Origin: Kalaharituber pfeilii
Lineage: Eukaryota; Ascomycota; Pezizomycetes; Pezizales; Pezizaceae
Direction: 5' to 3'
Assembly (NCBI GenBank): GCA_015179045.1
Contig: WHUZ01000035.1
Coordinates: 62,001 to 126,000 of the forward strand
DNA length: 64,000 bases
The position numbers were made by a program, and so were the translations under genes. Every line of letters starts with the position of its first letter. The first letter of the stretch is position 1. Positions 1 through 13,357 of the stretch are shown piece after piece. The notes beneath the pieces were generated by a model, which saw only the letters and a list, made by a program, of their open reading frames with translations, searched no databases and was not told the origin of the DNA.

Positions 1-3000
1 CACTACCAGTCGTCAATATATGGTTTAGCTCAGGAGTATGCTGTTAAAGGCTAACCTAACGTAGATTTTTAGTACTTGGTTGCCCATTGCTTACTGGCCA
101 TGGGTTTAGGATCCGGATCATTTTCTCTATGGCCCAGATCAGCTATTTTATTGAGCCTGAAGAGGCAATTGACAAGTGGTGTACGTGTCATGGAACAAGC
201 TGCTGAAGTTGAACTACGGTGTGAGGTGATATTTTCTCCAACTGGGCCATGAGGCTTACCCTGTAGTTACTGCACAGTTGCAGCCAAGAAACTGAGACGA
301 CCATCAGCACTGGACATTGCCAGATTGCATGCATGACTATTTGAACCATTGGCAATACTCTACAGCAGATATTGAAGGATTTCGTTGATTATATTGAAGC
401 TCGCAGTACGCGAATAGTGATTGAGTCAAGTAGCTAGCAAAAAATGATATAAAACTGTGTATGGCCAATGATCAGATACTGCTGGCAGCTGACGTGCACT
501 GCTTGGCCGCCATTATAGAGTGTTTAACCTCTGTGGGCTTAACTGAGGATAAATGGACTTATAGTAGTGAAAGTTCTTTATTTGGGGCTGGAGAATGATT
601 TTTGATAGCCAACTAGAACTTAAAACACTGTCCGTAATTGTGCACGTGCCCAATTGCCTATTCTCTGTCTGAAATTTCATATTCTGTCTCCTATGTTTCA
701 GATGATTAAGCCTTTTTCGTAGCTATGCCGTGCGCTGCTTCATATTTTCTCGAGCTCGTGTACAATACAAGAGAGCAGAAATAGACTTGATATGCATGGC
801 TTTTGCAGCTTTTGCTAATCTGTGGCGTCTAGGAAGGACGATTCCAGAAATCCTTTTAATCGGACACTCTGGATGATCAATCAACCATGCACATGAGCCC
901 AAACCACATGATTTCCTGGTGAAAATATCAGGCAATCCCCGCCGCACCTGCAAGCCTTCCGCTCTTACCCCCCCACATGTGGCAGATGACATATACAGCG
1001 GCGCGGCTATACTTATCCGAACACCCGTGCTTGCATACACATTGGAGTGGGTTGAAGTACCTACTAGTAGCCAAGCTTTATGTATATGGCTCATGTATAC
1101 ATTCTAAAACATCTATGCTTTGTCAAATATCGTGCTTCAAGGTAAACTTTAACATCTACAGATCAAGAACACTTTTCCAGATATGACTTGCATTGCATGT
1201 ACCCCAAAGTCACTCTGCTTTCTAACCGCATAGAGAAGTGTTTATCCATATGCCTCTCTATCTGCAGGTGTTTTGCCTTACTTTAAAATCTGCACTTGCT
1301 CCATTTTATGTGTCCCTACTATACCTGTACTTCTCTGACGCACATTCCTTAGCTATCTTCAGCCGATATCAGACCCCAGAATCGGTATCTTTGCCTGAGG
1401 ATCCCATCCACTGAATAGCCGAACCCATGTCGGTCACCAATCGAAGCAGTGAACAGCCAACGTCTCCTCCTCATCCATTTTGCCAATTGAGCTTTCCAAG
1501 AACACCAATCCCAATCCCGGCTGTCAATCTATCGCTGTCAGCTGCCCTACACTTCCGTACGTTGCATCTCTCCAATAATCCATCCATGAGTCAATTGACC
1601 TAATTTCAAGAACATATTTCTCCGCATAGCGGACTTCTTTCCGCCCCAATAGGCCCAATGGCGGATCGAGGTATGCCAGTGCGCCGTCCACTTCATCCTC
1701 TGTATGGCCCTTCATCTATAGAACTTTTTCTGCTGCACAACCTATGACGCAGATAATGAATATCAGACGGAATATATAAATATTGCATGTGAAGAGTGCA
1801 TTTGGAAGCGAGATTGTCTAAATTACATTACATGTGGGAGGGGTCATGGTTTGTCATTACGAGATGGTGAAAGCAGATTGGTCTGCGCGGCGCTTGCAAC
1901 ACAGGGTGGATGATAAGTATCTATATGTGAAGGTACTCTAGAGTTGGAATTAAGAGTGTAACAAGATTAACATTGATCATGAGAGCATACCTAGGAAGGA
2001 GGAACCGCAATTCTGGCCTTTTATTTTTCTTATTGGAGGTTTGTACGTAAGAAGTTTTGAAGAAGGCAAGCCGTCTGTTGACGGAACAGGTTCTGCCCAG
2101 GATATCACGTGGAAGTAGGCAATCACGTGCTCTCAGATACAGATCTATTGTTTGAAGGAAGGTCAGGACAATAGGTAAACCATAGTTCTCAAACAGGAGT
2201 GATAGCTGGCATTGACATTCAACGCGACGACAGAAATCTATAGTTGCTACCTACCACTCCAGAGTGAAAGGCGCTGGTACCTTATACTATGGCTGGAGTC
2301 TATAATTACTATTAGACACGTATATGGCAGCAAGAACTTGTATGTTGTGTCTTGGATCTCCTATTTCCGGTATGTCTTGACCAGACGTGAGTGTTTGTAT
2401 AATATAATTTAAAACATACTCAGTATATACCTATTGGAAGGGTGCACCGGCTTCTGCTGGTTCCCAAATATTCAAGTATCCATGGCGATTTCTAGAGGAA
2501 TACCAATTCCCTGGTAACGCATGGCGGTAAAAACCCGATGCAACTTCAAGTTCACGACCCCCCTCTCCTGGGATTTCCTCACACCTTTGACCACTCAGAC
2601 TCCACATTACCTGGAGATATGTCCGTGATCATGTAAGATCTGTTCAAACGTTCGAGTTCAGCAGGTACCTATATATAACCATAGTGAACCATAGCATATG
2701 GTTATTAGTATGTACTATTTACTGCAAACTGAAAAATTTGATCATGACAAACTTGAAACGTCGCTCAGCAAATTGGACTCGAGCTCGCAGTTAGCACAGA
2801 CGTTCGACTTGGCTGCGCATAACTTATTTAATTAATGACCTGGTGCCCATACCATTATCGTTAGATATTAGAAGCGCACATTGAGGGAAGAATATGTTAA
2901 TGTATCTTGTAGAATCGAGACACTAAGGCTGCTTTTTATATACATCGGTGGCCATGAGGCACTGTGTCACGGGCAGGGGAGTCAATATTAAGCAAGACCG

Positions 3001-4295
3001 AAGGGCATGGTTCTGGCCGACCTAGTTTCAATATACAGCTACTCTCAAAGTGCGCATAAGATAAATCACCAAGCTATATTTACATCTTGGATTGTTTACA
3101 GTGCCATTCGATTTACCTGTAATGCACCAATTCGTGCAGTTGGCAACAGTCCATTACTCTTGAACTTTGAGCATGTTGTATTTATCGCATCAGGGTAACT
3201 CATGGACCAATGTCCCCAGTCCATGATTTTATCACTTAGCAGCTGGGGGTGGCATGATGCAGTGTCAACGTTGGCTAATTCGGCTGATGTATATCATGTG
3301 GTTCAGAGGCTGCTGGGGGCAATATGGCTATATATGTAAGGAACGCTCGTATCCTGCGAGGCGAAATAGAAAAAATAGTTGCTATATGACTAAACACAAT
3401 AATCCATTTATACATAGTTATATAACCAGTGCTAAAAAGGATCTGTTGAGGTGTGGAGTTTGTGAGGTGGGGATAAGATGCAATTTGTTAGCAGGGTTTG
3501 AAGGACGGGCCCAGTTGCAATTGGATTAGCGGTATCCGGTTTAAATTGCTTGATCGTTACTTCTCTCCATTGATATCATTTTAAGGGAGATGAAATCTTT
3601 CAATGCAACATGCCGTGATAGCTTCTATACATAGCCGATTTTGTCGAAGTATAACGTTACCCTCAACGTAATGTTCAGATACCAATGAGGATAATACCAC
3701 AGCCATTTAACAATCATCCGAAATCCAGATAAGGAACATAAACCCCCTCATACAAAGATACGCGGTAACCGGTTTGGTTGCTGATACAAGTTAGTCCTGG
3801 CTTCGAATACAAGCACTTGCCTCCATTAATCGTAACTGGTTATGCGTACTGATAAATTCTGGTATTTGGATATCCTCATGGCAGAGCAATCTTTTTTTAT
3901 CTCTCGTCTACATAAAGTCCTCTGTCTCCACATCACCGTAGTGCCTGAAACGCCGCTTGGCTTTGTCAGTGAAAAAGATAAGCAACTGAGCACGGAACCT
4001 CTCTCCTCATGAATAAAACTCTGTAATGTTATAAAAGAGTTGACAGTGTGCAAGAAAACACAAATATAAACTATCCCCCGATAGCCCTTAGTTTTTGAAA
4101 CCGAGGAGATATAGGGAGTATGAAACGGGAAAGCGCAACACAAAAGAATAATCGGTAATACATAGGCCATCCTCCAATGTACAATGGCACCTGAATTACC
4201 CATGTGATAGTAATATCCGCTACGTCGCTACCCAGCTGCTTACATCATTTAACTGAGTTTGACGTGACATGTACCAGCTCTGGTCAATTTATATC
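1..4295. other. Non-coding flank, no supported gene
   Basis: No open frame here is long or similar to a known family. The longest, on the minus strand at 3826-4203, shows no domain and lies just beyond the 3' end of the RING gene. Composition is moderately AT-rich, without obvious terminal repeats or microsatellites. It probably holds the 3' flank of the RING gene and intergenic sequence. Confidence 0.5.
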
Positions 4296-7285
4296 TCATC
4301 TCCATAAAGGTCGCCTATTGATTTTTGAAGGTGTCACCCATTGCTGGTGTGCCATTTTACTTGGGCTCTTCGGACTAGCCCTTGCTTCCGAGCTTTTTGT
4401 CGGTCGCTGAAAACCTCCTATCAGGGAAGATCCAGATTGTCGCGATATTGTTGCTCTTTCCTCTTCTATCTTTGACCATTCATGGTGAAGCCCCCTATCC
4501 GGAGTCTGAGGAGAGATTCTATTATTGTTGACTGTTGGACTCTGACTGGCTCTCCTAAGTGGGTGTGCATGTAAACTGCTTGAGAAAGGTATCGGTAATC
4601 GCGAGTTCGCATTTAGCTTCACTATACGGTCCCTTGAGATTTGTTGTGTAGCAGTTCTGCTTCGAGAATTCGCAGTGTAGGGTTTACTGGTGGCTACTAT
4701 ATTCCTTCTAACTCCGCCCGAGACGAATGGTATTGCCGTTATACTTTCCTCTGTGAAGTTAGAAACCCTAGATAAGGACATCTGGGGGAATAATGTCAGT
4801 GATACCAAAACGTAATTGGACTTAAAGCGAAAACTCACTCTAGGAATTCTGCTTCTTGTAGAGGATATGCTAGTTCGACTCAGAGCGCGATCTAAGGCCA
4901 TATGATTCGAGTTTTGATCTACTGGTAGCTCTGATGCGTCTGACAGATTGTGCATATTCAAAGCTGTTAAAGATTCTCTATTCAACGAAGTGGGCATATC
5001 CCCAGTATCTCTTGTACTCGTAGCCTGGCTCATATTGTCATCTGCAGCCCCACTACCTGTCTCAGACACTGTCGATGTGGATTGTGAGTCAGTCCTAAGA
5101 TCCGCAGCAAGGTTCAAAAGTTGCAATGTATCAAGTGCATCAGTACTATAGCTCCCTAACGATGAGGAACTGCCAGAATCGAGGAAGAGGCTGGATGAAC
5201 GAGTTGCTAGTTGATAGAGCTCTTCTGGTATTTCAAGCGTAACTGACAATGTGGAAGAAACGGATGATGCCCTAGAGGAAGCTCGAGATTGTTCGATATC
5301 CGTTGCCCGTTCAAACACAGGAATCTTGAACCGACCCTTTAATTATTGAAATTGAGAAGCATACACAACGGCGACTTACCTCTCTTTCAGTTAAATCCAG
5401 GCTAACAACTGCACTTTCATTCAAGTGAGTGGGCGGTTGCCTTACCACAGTTAATGTTGAGATGCTAGATGAGCTTCTGATTACTTCCCCTCTTTGCAAG
5501 TTTCTTCCCTCGCTGTCATTCTCTTCCATAATTGAGCTATTCCCAGAATCAGATGGCCCTTGGGGAGAGGACGGAGCCGTGACTGGTGCTATTTGCACTG
5601 CGCTAACTTTTCGCCCTAATTCAACCATTTGTGACATCCATTGGCTGGAGGTATATTCTCGTCGACAAGTGGGACAATTGGTAGTGGTGTGCACAATCTA
5701 TTAGCATTAGCTTTTGCAAAGCAAACGCACGTTGATGAGGGAACTTATCAGAAACCAACGGGCTAGGCATTCCTCATGGTACGTATGCCTACAAGGCAAT
5801 CTTACAAGCCTCCAATCTGCTGGGCTGGTTTGTGGAGCACCATCTGCATTTCCTTTAACCCAGCTCCAGCTTCCTTTGCAGATCGTACACTCATCTGGAT
5901 CCATAATGCCTCCCAAATCTTGCTGCAGGCTTGGAACACGCTTGCCTCGCCGCGAAGAATCAAGCGAGTCGACTAGCACTCTGACTGATTGACCATCCCG
6001 TTCTACTCGAACAACCATCATGCTCTCATCCTCATTAACCTCTTCCGATATATTTGCCTGAGAAGTAGTCTCTGGTTGCACTGAGGACATTCCCATATTA
6101 TTGCCATCTGTTGTTATAGCTATGGTGGTCGAGTCAACATCAGCAGGGTTTGCATCAGTTTCTCGCATGTGGTCAGGTATTGGGCGTCTCTGCCTAGATC
6201 TTCGGTGTAAGGAGAAATAAGAATACGATGGGGCGGTATATGGATTATTGTACTGCTCAGGTTCTGGAGCATGGCTAACAGAAGGAGCAATAGGCGAAAC
6301 CCTGAAAGGGCTTGGGCCAAAACCAGTCTGAGCAAGAATTTGCTGGTCCCGTCGGCGAGACCGAGTCATTGGAACCATAGCTAGGGGAAGCGTTCTTGGG
6401 GGGGTAGGGAACAAGCCATGAGTAGGGTCATAATTCGAGCTGCGAGTTCCAGAGTATCTCAGAGATGGATAAGTGCCTTGCGGAGGGTATCTAGGAGAGT
6501 ATGTGGTAGGATTGGAGCAACTATCGATATATTGACGTCTGGAACGAGGCGGCCATCGTTCACGGGTGCTCTGACTTGACCTTGCTCCAGCGGGCCCAAC
6601 AAGGCCCGCAAGAAACGTAGCTCCCCTTCCATCCATGAAAGATGGCGAATATATATTAGGGAATGGGTAAGTAAACGCAAGTTCCTTGATTCTTTCAATC
6701 GAAGATTGTGCCGAGGCAATAGGATGATCCAATATCTGCCAAAAATAACTTAACGGCCCTTCTTGATCCTGGAAGTCCGTCTTCATCGTCCGTCTCGCAA
6801 AGAAATAGTTCCATCCTCTGTGTAGAAATCGAGTCTGGAATTCTTCGAAGGGATCCAAGTACAGAAGACGAACAAATCCAAAGAAGGTTCTTTCTAGGGT
6901 AACAGGTTGCTCTAGAAAGTCGGACTCAGTCTGGACACAGAAGAGGGACTGGTGCTTCGCGATAATATCCGCAAGGGCCTGGTGATGCCTCCCAAAATTT
7001 GGGAATGGTAGCGGGAGAGGGAGTGGCTGTAATGTCAGGGCTTGCATTGCGGCCCGAGACAGGCGAACCCCCTCTCGATTGTTGAGCATGAAGAGCAGGT
7101 AAATAGTAAACCAAGCCTGAAGTTAAGTTAGTGTCCCAAAAACCATGGTGGCATTATATGCCCATAGAGAGGAGTCAGACAATATGCTCGTTACTTAGGG
7201 TTTCTTCATCCACTCGAGCAGCAAATGAGTATGGAATATCATTTCTCAGTGCCTGGAAGCGATTTGAACGACGGGTTTGCGACAT
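4296..7285 (-). CDS. RING-H2 finger protein, probable E3 ubiquitin ligase
   Basis: Model of four exons (7285-7181, 7116-5731, 5697-5380, 5324-4296), about 945 residues. A RING-H2 finger lies at about residues 445-508: CTIC, a long insert, then LPCRHTYHEEC and CPTC, giving the C-C-C-H-H-C-C-C ligand order of a cross-brace zinc finger. Such proteins usually recruit E2 enzymes for ubiquitin transfer; the substrate is unknown. The regions around the finger are long, Ser/Pro/Arg-rich and probably disordered. The 55-nt intron at 5325-5379 (GTAAGT...CAAG) is convincing. The intron at 7117-7180 uses a weak GTCTGA donor but keeps frame. The junction inside the RING needs a 33-nt intron (5698-5730), which is unusually short. 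The start at 7285 (MSQTRR) is the first ATG of the open stretch; an upstream extension with membrane segments cannot be excluded. Confidence 0.75.
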
Positions 7286-7868
7286 GTTGAAGCAGCAGCC
7301 CTGAGGCTGGGTACGCCGGTAAGCACAAACGTTGAGAACGAGCTCCTAAGTATTGAATAATCCACAAGGAAGAGCCTGAGGGAGTGCTTTAGGAGAGCAG
7401 TGGGAGATCTGTCGGCTTGGCAGGTCACTTATCGATAAGTAGCAATGTCCATTTTGGGTAGTCACTGCTGTCTTGGGAAACTTGCAGAGGCTGGGCGGTG
7501 ACAACCTGACTACCGGGGTAGGGCGATCGGCAACAACAGCGCAACAAGGAGTGCAATGTGCTAACAATGGCTACCACGATCGAATAAGTATACAATAGAT
7601 ACGATGGCAAGACGTCCTGGGGCTCATGGGCTGACTGGTTCATGATTTGCAAATCATTGGCAAGTATTTTATTGTCATCACTTTTTGGCTTTTCCCAAAG
7701 GGCATATACTAAACTCAAGAATGTAAAGGGCGGTATAGATACAGGAATTAAAGTGGAAAGTAAGGTCAAAACATAATTACTCCGTAAAATGCGACGTTCC
7801 AGACCCATGACTGTAGGCAAGTTTTATCGAAGCATACCATAGAGACTTGCCATGTGCACTCACCAAGT
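7286..7868 (-). other. Gap between RING and MFS genes with a membrane-type ORF
   Basis: Between the MFS stop and the RING start lies a minus-strand open frame at 7425-7820 (131 codons) with two hydrophobic stretches, around LTLLSTLIPVSIPPF and YSIVVAIVSTLHSLL. It could be an N-terminal membrane part of the RING protein joined by unrecognised introns, a small separate membrane protein, or chance. The 60 nt upstream of the RING ATG after a TAG acceptor-like site (ends near 7346) are also open in the RING frame. I found no in-frame splice path that was convincing. Confidence 0.3.
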
Positions 7869-9665
7869 TCACAACGGGCTCGTATCAGTAACTGCGTCGT
7901 ATTTTGATCGAGCGCGGATTTGAGGGCCCCATCTCTCGAAAACCCAAGGAATAGGCATCAATGCTATGGAAATGAAGCCAAAGGTTGAAGTCGCCCAAGC
8001 TACACCAAGGCGTTCGTACACTGTAAGACTTGTCAGCTTGTTTGATCAAACACACATGATAATAAAAGGATGAACCTACTTTGCACAGTAAACAATGGGA
8101 ATGCCATTGCGAGAATGTAACGCAAGAGTCCAAGTGATGCGAATGCTGATGCTGCGACCAACGGTGGATATACCTCAAGTATGTACATGATTGCAGACAG
8201 CTATAGTAGTTAGACCCTAGAAAATGTGGCATGGTATGCAAATTGGGACGTACGAAAAGCAGCACAAGGCCGGCCGCGAATGGTACACCTGCCAGCACAG
8301 GTGAAATCCAGTGAATGCTGCTTTTTGCAGTCCAGGCAAACCTACGCTACGTTAGCATATCCAGCCATGGGCCCACATGCTTAAGAGGATAGGTACCAAA
8401 ACAGTCCAATTGGCATGAGAAAGCTCCCGATCATTGCGGGAATTAACCGTATCTCTGGCTGTACCCAGCCGTTCCCTTTCCGAGCAGCAGGCATATAGCA
8501 AAGCCTATCCTGAATAAGGTAGATGATGCATCCCAATATTAGGCCAACTCCAATGCCCGCAAAGCATGCCCCAGTTTCGCCCAAACTAAAGCGGTGCTCT
8601 CGAGTGAACGCAAAGGGATACGCCTCAAAAAAGCCGAAAAGAACTCCGAAGGCAAATGAAGAATACACCGAAACAGCTTGAACAATTGGTTCTTTGATCA
8701 ACATCATAGTCGGTCTGGCGAGGGTGATGGTGAAAATAAGCTTCAGCGCCGTTTTCGGATCCGGTTTCGGGGGTAGTTCATGCCCTCTTTCAAGAGCTCT
8801 TCGCTTCAGGATAACGGGCTTATATGTTTCCTCCATAAAAAAGACAGGAATAATCATGGCACCACCAAACATCAAGATGATGTACATCGTCCATCTCCAT
8901 CCTTGGCTTTCCGCAAGATATCCGCCAACAATGGGCCCTATAAGCTTTGTCAGAATTTAATAACGTAATAATCAATGAGAAGATGGTTTACCGAGAGCTG
9001 GGCCCATAAATGTTGCAATTGCTTGCACAGACACAGCTAGACCGGATGTCTTCAACTCCCAAATATCTACAAATGAACCTCCAGATACTGCCAAGGCAGG
9101 TCCGCCGAAAATCCCAGAAAACATACGACACATCACCAATGTCTGTATATTGTTCGCTTGTGACGCACCCAGTGTGAATAGGAGGGATATAGGAAGGTTT
9201 ACAAGATAAACAATTCGACGTCCAAAAACCTGAACTCGATTATCAGCAGAAAGTATTGAGATGGACTTCAGAATCAGAATACACACCTCACTAAGCGGAG
9301 CACTGAGCATTGGGCCCAATCCTAAACCAATGACGTACATTGATAGGCCCAGTAAAGCAACGGTCATAGAGACGTTAAACCTAGCAGAAACCTCGTACAC
9401 CCCCGGGACGTAGACGGACGCGGAAAATGTCCTTCACGCACGTTGTTAGTCCATAGATCCAGTCTTCTCTCTTGCTGCCAGGAATAACATACACGAGGAG
9501 ACATAGCAATCCAGGCACTATTGTGCCATACCACCGTTTTGCTGTTGGCCAGTTGTAAGGGTTTGCTGGGTCGTCCGGTCCATCCCAGTTGAGTGGTCCA
9601 GGCGGAGGCACTTCAAGCTTTTCTGCCGTATCTATCGACCCGCTTTGCTCCGACGTTGTCTTCAT
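7869..9665 (-). CDS. MFS drug:H+ antiporter (DHA1 family)
   Basis: A polytopic membrane transporter of the major facilitator superfamily, DHA1 type (fungal multidrug or polyamine exporters, normally at the plasma membrane). Seven exons: 9665-9493, 9431-9287, 9229-8992, 8937-8397, 8341-8254, 8200-8080 and 8020-7869. The six introns of 53-61 nt all have GT-AG ends, and the spliced frame closes at 485 residues, a normal family length. Family marks seen: the N-terminal NWDGPDDPANPYNWP segment; PLSEVFGRR (loop 2-3 motif A region); GPALGPIVGGY (antiporter motif C, rebuilt across the intron at 8938-8991); GWRWTMYI; and the EPI...FFEAYPFAF stretch of TM7-8. The C-terminus is short and cytosolic. It is not beside a recognisable biosynthetic cluster, so the substrate is unknown. 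Confidence 0.92.
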
Positions 9666-10906
9666 CCTGATTCACTTTATCGTCTTGAGCCTTGAATTCA
9701 GACTTCTTGACGACCGCAAAGAATTCACGGCCTTTGAAGGTGGACGTGCAGAGGCTTTTGTGTCTTTATGGCGTCTTTCAGGATTGACCGGCTCTCCCCA
9801 TTACACGAGCGGCAAAGGGGGGGATTACTAGGGACACTTGCAGAGAGATCGAGATAAATTGACAAGGGGGGATGGGGGGAGGGGCGGGCGGGCGGGCTTC
9901 AAGAACGAACAAACTGTCTTCCTGAGCTTCGGTGAAGGAAAGTGGGCCGGCCATTCGCTGTAGAAGCGCCCGGAAACGTTCTCTCACAATAAGGACGGAT
10001 ATTCGGCGAATGATGCAGCTGGGGAGATCGCGAGTGGGAGTATTGACTACCGAATCTGGAAGCAACGCCGGGCAAAGACAACGGATTTGCATAAACTCGC
10101 TCGTGCGTGCTGCAGATTCACACCTCCAAGCCGCCCAAACCAGACTACAACCGCCTGTGGAGCAATTAACATGATTCGTGCCTTTAAATAAATGAGCCTT
10201 AGAATTTTTGGAATTCTATGTCTACAGGTATTTTTATATCAGTATCCGCCGCTTGTTTAATGGCTGCGCTCTTCAGTGCACGTACAAGCTGCCGCGCTTG
10301 CTATCTAGGTGTCATGCGGCGTGGTCTGTCAGACAGGGGCGTATATCCTAGCGATCTTGCAGCGCCGTTTAACTTTTGTATCCAGCGTTTGCTGTTTTAT
10401 AAAGAGCGTCAAGTATAGTGCTATTTGCTGTACTTCCAATGATGCTTCCACAGGAAAATAGACTGTGATTTGAAGCATTATGATGGCCATTATGGCTTCA
10501 TTTCATGGACGAGAATACTACTGTAGATACATAGATGCAAACTTCCGACTCACGGGCATTACTTAACGTTGCGCTCGAGCACTGCGTCTGCCATGGGATC
10601 ATGAGAATCAACCGTTCGTGACAGACGAGACACACATTTGTCCTTCTCCACATTCCTGCGCCAAATAAGCCTGATGCACACTCTCAGCCTGCAACTGTCG
10701 AATATTCGCGCGAACTGCCTACCCAGGCCCAAGGCTCGCAAACCAGACTAAGTACGGGGCCTGTAAAGAAGCTTGTCGGGGACAGTCACGAAATATGGTT
10801 AAGATCAACTGATTAATTCCCGCTCATGCAACTTGACAACGGTGTTGCCGAGCGTGAGCCCATGCTTGAATAACACATATATGAAACCCAGATCCCCGAA
10901 TTGATC

Positions 10907-10911
<5 letters not shown>
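9666..10911. other. Intergenic, MFS promoter side
   Basis: The region upstream of the minus-strand MFS start. Short G-rich and C-rich runs occur at about 9820-9900. Open frames on both strands overlap one another and show no domain. I see no gene. Confidence 0.5.

Positions 10912-10941
<30 letters not shown>
10912..10941. repeat. Poly-T tract (30 nt)
   Basis: An uninterrupted run of T, equivalent to poly-A on the minus strand. It may be the tail of a retroposed sequence or a simple mononucleotide repeat; no flanking target duplication was recognised. Confidence 0.9.
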
Positions 10942-12089
10942 CCTTGTGACGGACCAGAATTTACTCGTATTACACAAATAATTTTACATTGCAACGTCTG
11001 GCCTTGGAACTGTAGCCTCGGACCCTGAAGGATCAGTCGCCAATAATGGACAGCACCACCATCGTATGATAGGTAGTGGTTGATGTCGAACAACATCTCA
11101 GTTTACCAGAGTGCGGAAAAGCTCCAGTCTCAGAATACAGTAAGGTCTGTATGCATTTGGAATATAGTACGATATAAATAACTCTGTACGAGGATTCACA
11201 GCCCTAAATCTCCGAAAAACGAGATCGGAGCTTAGCTCTCAAACTAGCACCCCTGCAGAGCAAACCTAGTGGTTTGATGAACACAAGATGGAAAAATGCT
11301 TATCATATGCATTTGTATGCGTGAGTCTGGATTATTCGATTCTTTCATGATAACTTGAGATATACTAGTAGTCTCGGTTGGTGCAGGCTTCTCTTAGAGC
11401 GACCTGAGATTTGTGTTCATTGACCGTAGTTACTTGAGGTTACCTCAAATTTTGCACATACTACGGAGTATAGCTAGTGAATTATAGGGAAATTCAAACT
11501 GGAGGTGGGTTTGAAGTTGAGTTAGGTCTTGCTAAAATTCATATGTAAGGATTTCACACCACATGGTGGGATTCGAGCGTTAAGAAGCTAGATTTGGGAT
11601 TCTCGGAAGCTAATGCTTATGTATACAGGTCTAAAGTCTAGGATTTGGATCTGAAGTGCTTGGAGGAGAAGCAACACACAAGCTGAAAATATATATATAC
11701 GAGATACGTGCGCGGCCTCTGGCCAGTGAGATTAACTCCTTGAGAGCAACGTGGTGGACACCTCTTTTGCTTACTTTTACTGGTCCATAATGGTCCTTCG
11801 TGTCCCATGACCGTAGTATCTGATCAGCTTATATACAATGTGATGCGTGTAGACCTCGGTTAAGGGGGGCTACGCAACCAGACCACATTCATGATTCATA
11901 TTCACAGTTTGCCATATTCATATTATTATATTACCATACTGTCACGTCTTACTATGCTGCCATGCAGTTATGCTATGATATTGCTATGAGTGATCAGTTA
12001 GCAACGATGACTTCCATAATAAACCAAATATTGATGCCGATAGCAGGATAGCTATCAATACAAATGTCAAGACAAATGATAAGACAGAT
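10942..12089. other. Intergenic, no gene seen
   Basis: No coding frame with support. Moderately AT-rich unique-looking sequence. Confidence 0.45.
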
Positions 12090-12335
12090 GGCAGTGCTGT
12101 TAATGGTGCTGTTGATGGTGTGCTGTTGATGTGAGTGCTATGGGCAATGCTGCTAACAATGGTGTGGATGGTGCTATTGATGGTATTGTTGACTGTGCTA
12201 TTGACAATGCTGTAGATAATGCTGTTGACAGTACTGTTGATAGTGTGGTTGATGGTGCTTTAGATTGTACTGTTGTTAGCACTAGAGATAGTGCTATTGA
12301 TTGTGCTAAAAGATGGTGCTGTTGATGATGCTGTT
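12090..12335. repeat. Degenerate 12-bp-period minisatellite
   Basis: About twenty imperfect copies of a unit close to gtgctgttgaca / gtgctattgatg. The 12-nt period keeps one plus-strand frame open (12131-12325), reading as a tetrapeptide pattern of the xAVD/xAID type. There is no start context, signal or flanking exon to support a protein, so I treat it as a tandem repeat. The neighbouring stretch to about 12600 has further GTAT/GGATG-rich degenerate repeats. Confidence 0.75.
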
Positions 12336-13355
12336 AACTATGCTGATCGCAACGCTGATAGCGCAGTTTCCATACAGACGCTGAATATAGGGGTTGGAAT
12401 AGTCTCGTAACCAGATGCTGACTAGGGTTGGAAGAAGGTGCCTGAGTCGGGTGTCAGAGGTGAGTGTTTGAGCAACTGTCAAAGCATGGATGTACAGATG
12501 GATATATGGGTGGATGTGTAGGTATATGAGTAGGCGAATATACATATAAGTGAATGCATACTTGCTGTACTTTAATGGGTGAAAGGTTAATAATGGTGAT
12601 GTGTACTACTATGCTATCATAACTGCCATAAGCGATTGCCATAACACTATACTGTATTGCTATAAGCCAGTCTCGAACCGCTGATATTAATAAGGGCCGA
12701 TGTCTTGGCTGTAGAGCAGAAAGAAATCAAGAGAATTTGTTGATTCATAAAAGATCACCGTCGTTGCTCACCTTATTCACCGCACAATCAAATCGGATTA
12801 ATTCCAGGCTTCACTTTGATTACCAGAATAGTGAATTTGTACTCACCAATCTCTATACTTATTAGATGAAGCATTCGACTAAGTTTGTGTTAAGCTTGGA
12901 GAGTCACAAGTGTGATTTGTAGATCTGCAAAGTACTGCAGCTACATAACTAGTAGACACCTTACGTAGAATACAAGTACATAGAAGTAAAAGTGTAGAGT
13001 AATTTATTTCATCTTTCTACTACGCAGCTACTTCCAATCGTTCCTGGGATGCTGAGCCAGTCTAGATCCCTGAGAATCGGCTATGGTACCAGACTTCCAC
13101 AAGCCAGCTGCTGTTGCGTGTACATACTTTAATCACTTTGTTATGGCTGTGTCTGCACCCAGACTAGCTCTCAGCCACTGACCGCACCTCACAAAGTTGA
13201 ATAATCCCTCTTGGAGTGCCGTTCCATCACTGCACGTACTCGTACTTATATGGTAGTCTCGTCACCGGTAGTCTGGCTTGGCTAACATAAGGGTTGGGAC
13301 CAGACGAGTGCAAGGGTATGATAAGTATTCCACCTTGTATTTATGTAGTGATACA
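12336..13355. other. Intergenic, no gene seen
   Basis: No supported coding frame. A small family of GATGGATGT/GTATATG-like repeats occurs near 12480-12560. Confidence 0.45.
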
Positions 13356-13357
13356 TA

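Noticed and set aside
3826..4203. 125-codon minus-strand frame downstream of the RING gene
   Set aside because: No domain and no splice link to the RING gene; probably 3' flank.
12131..12325. Possible small repeat protein (xAVD units)
   Set aside because: No start context or conserved flanks; better explained as a 12-bp minisatellite.
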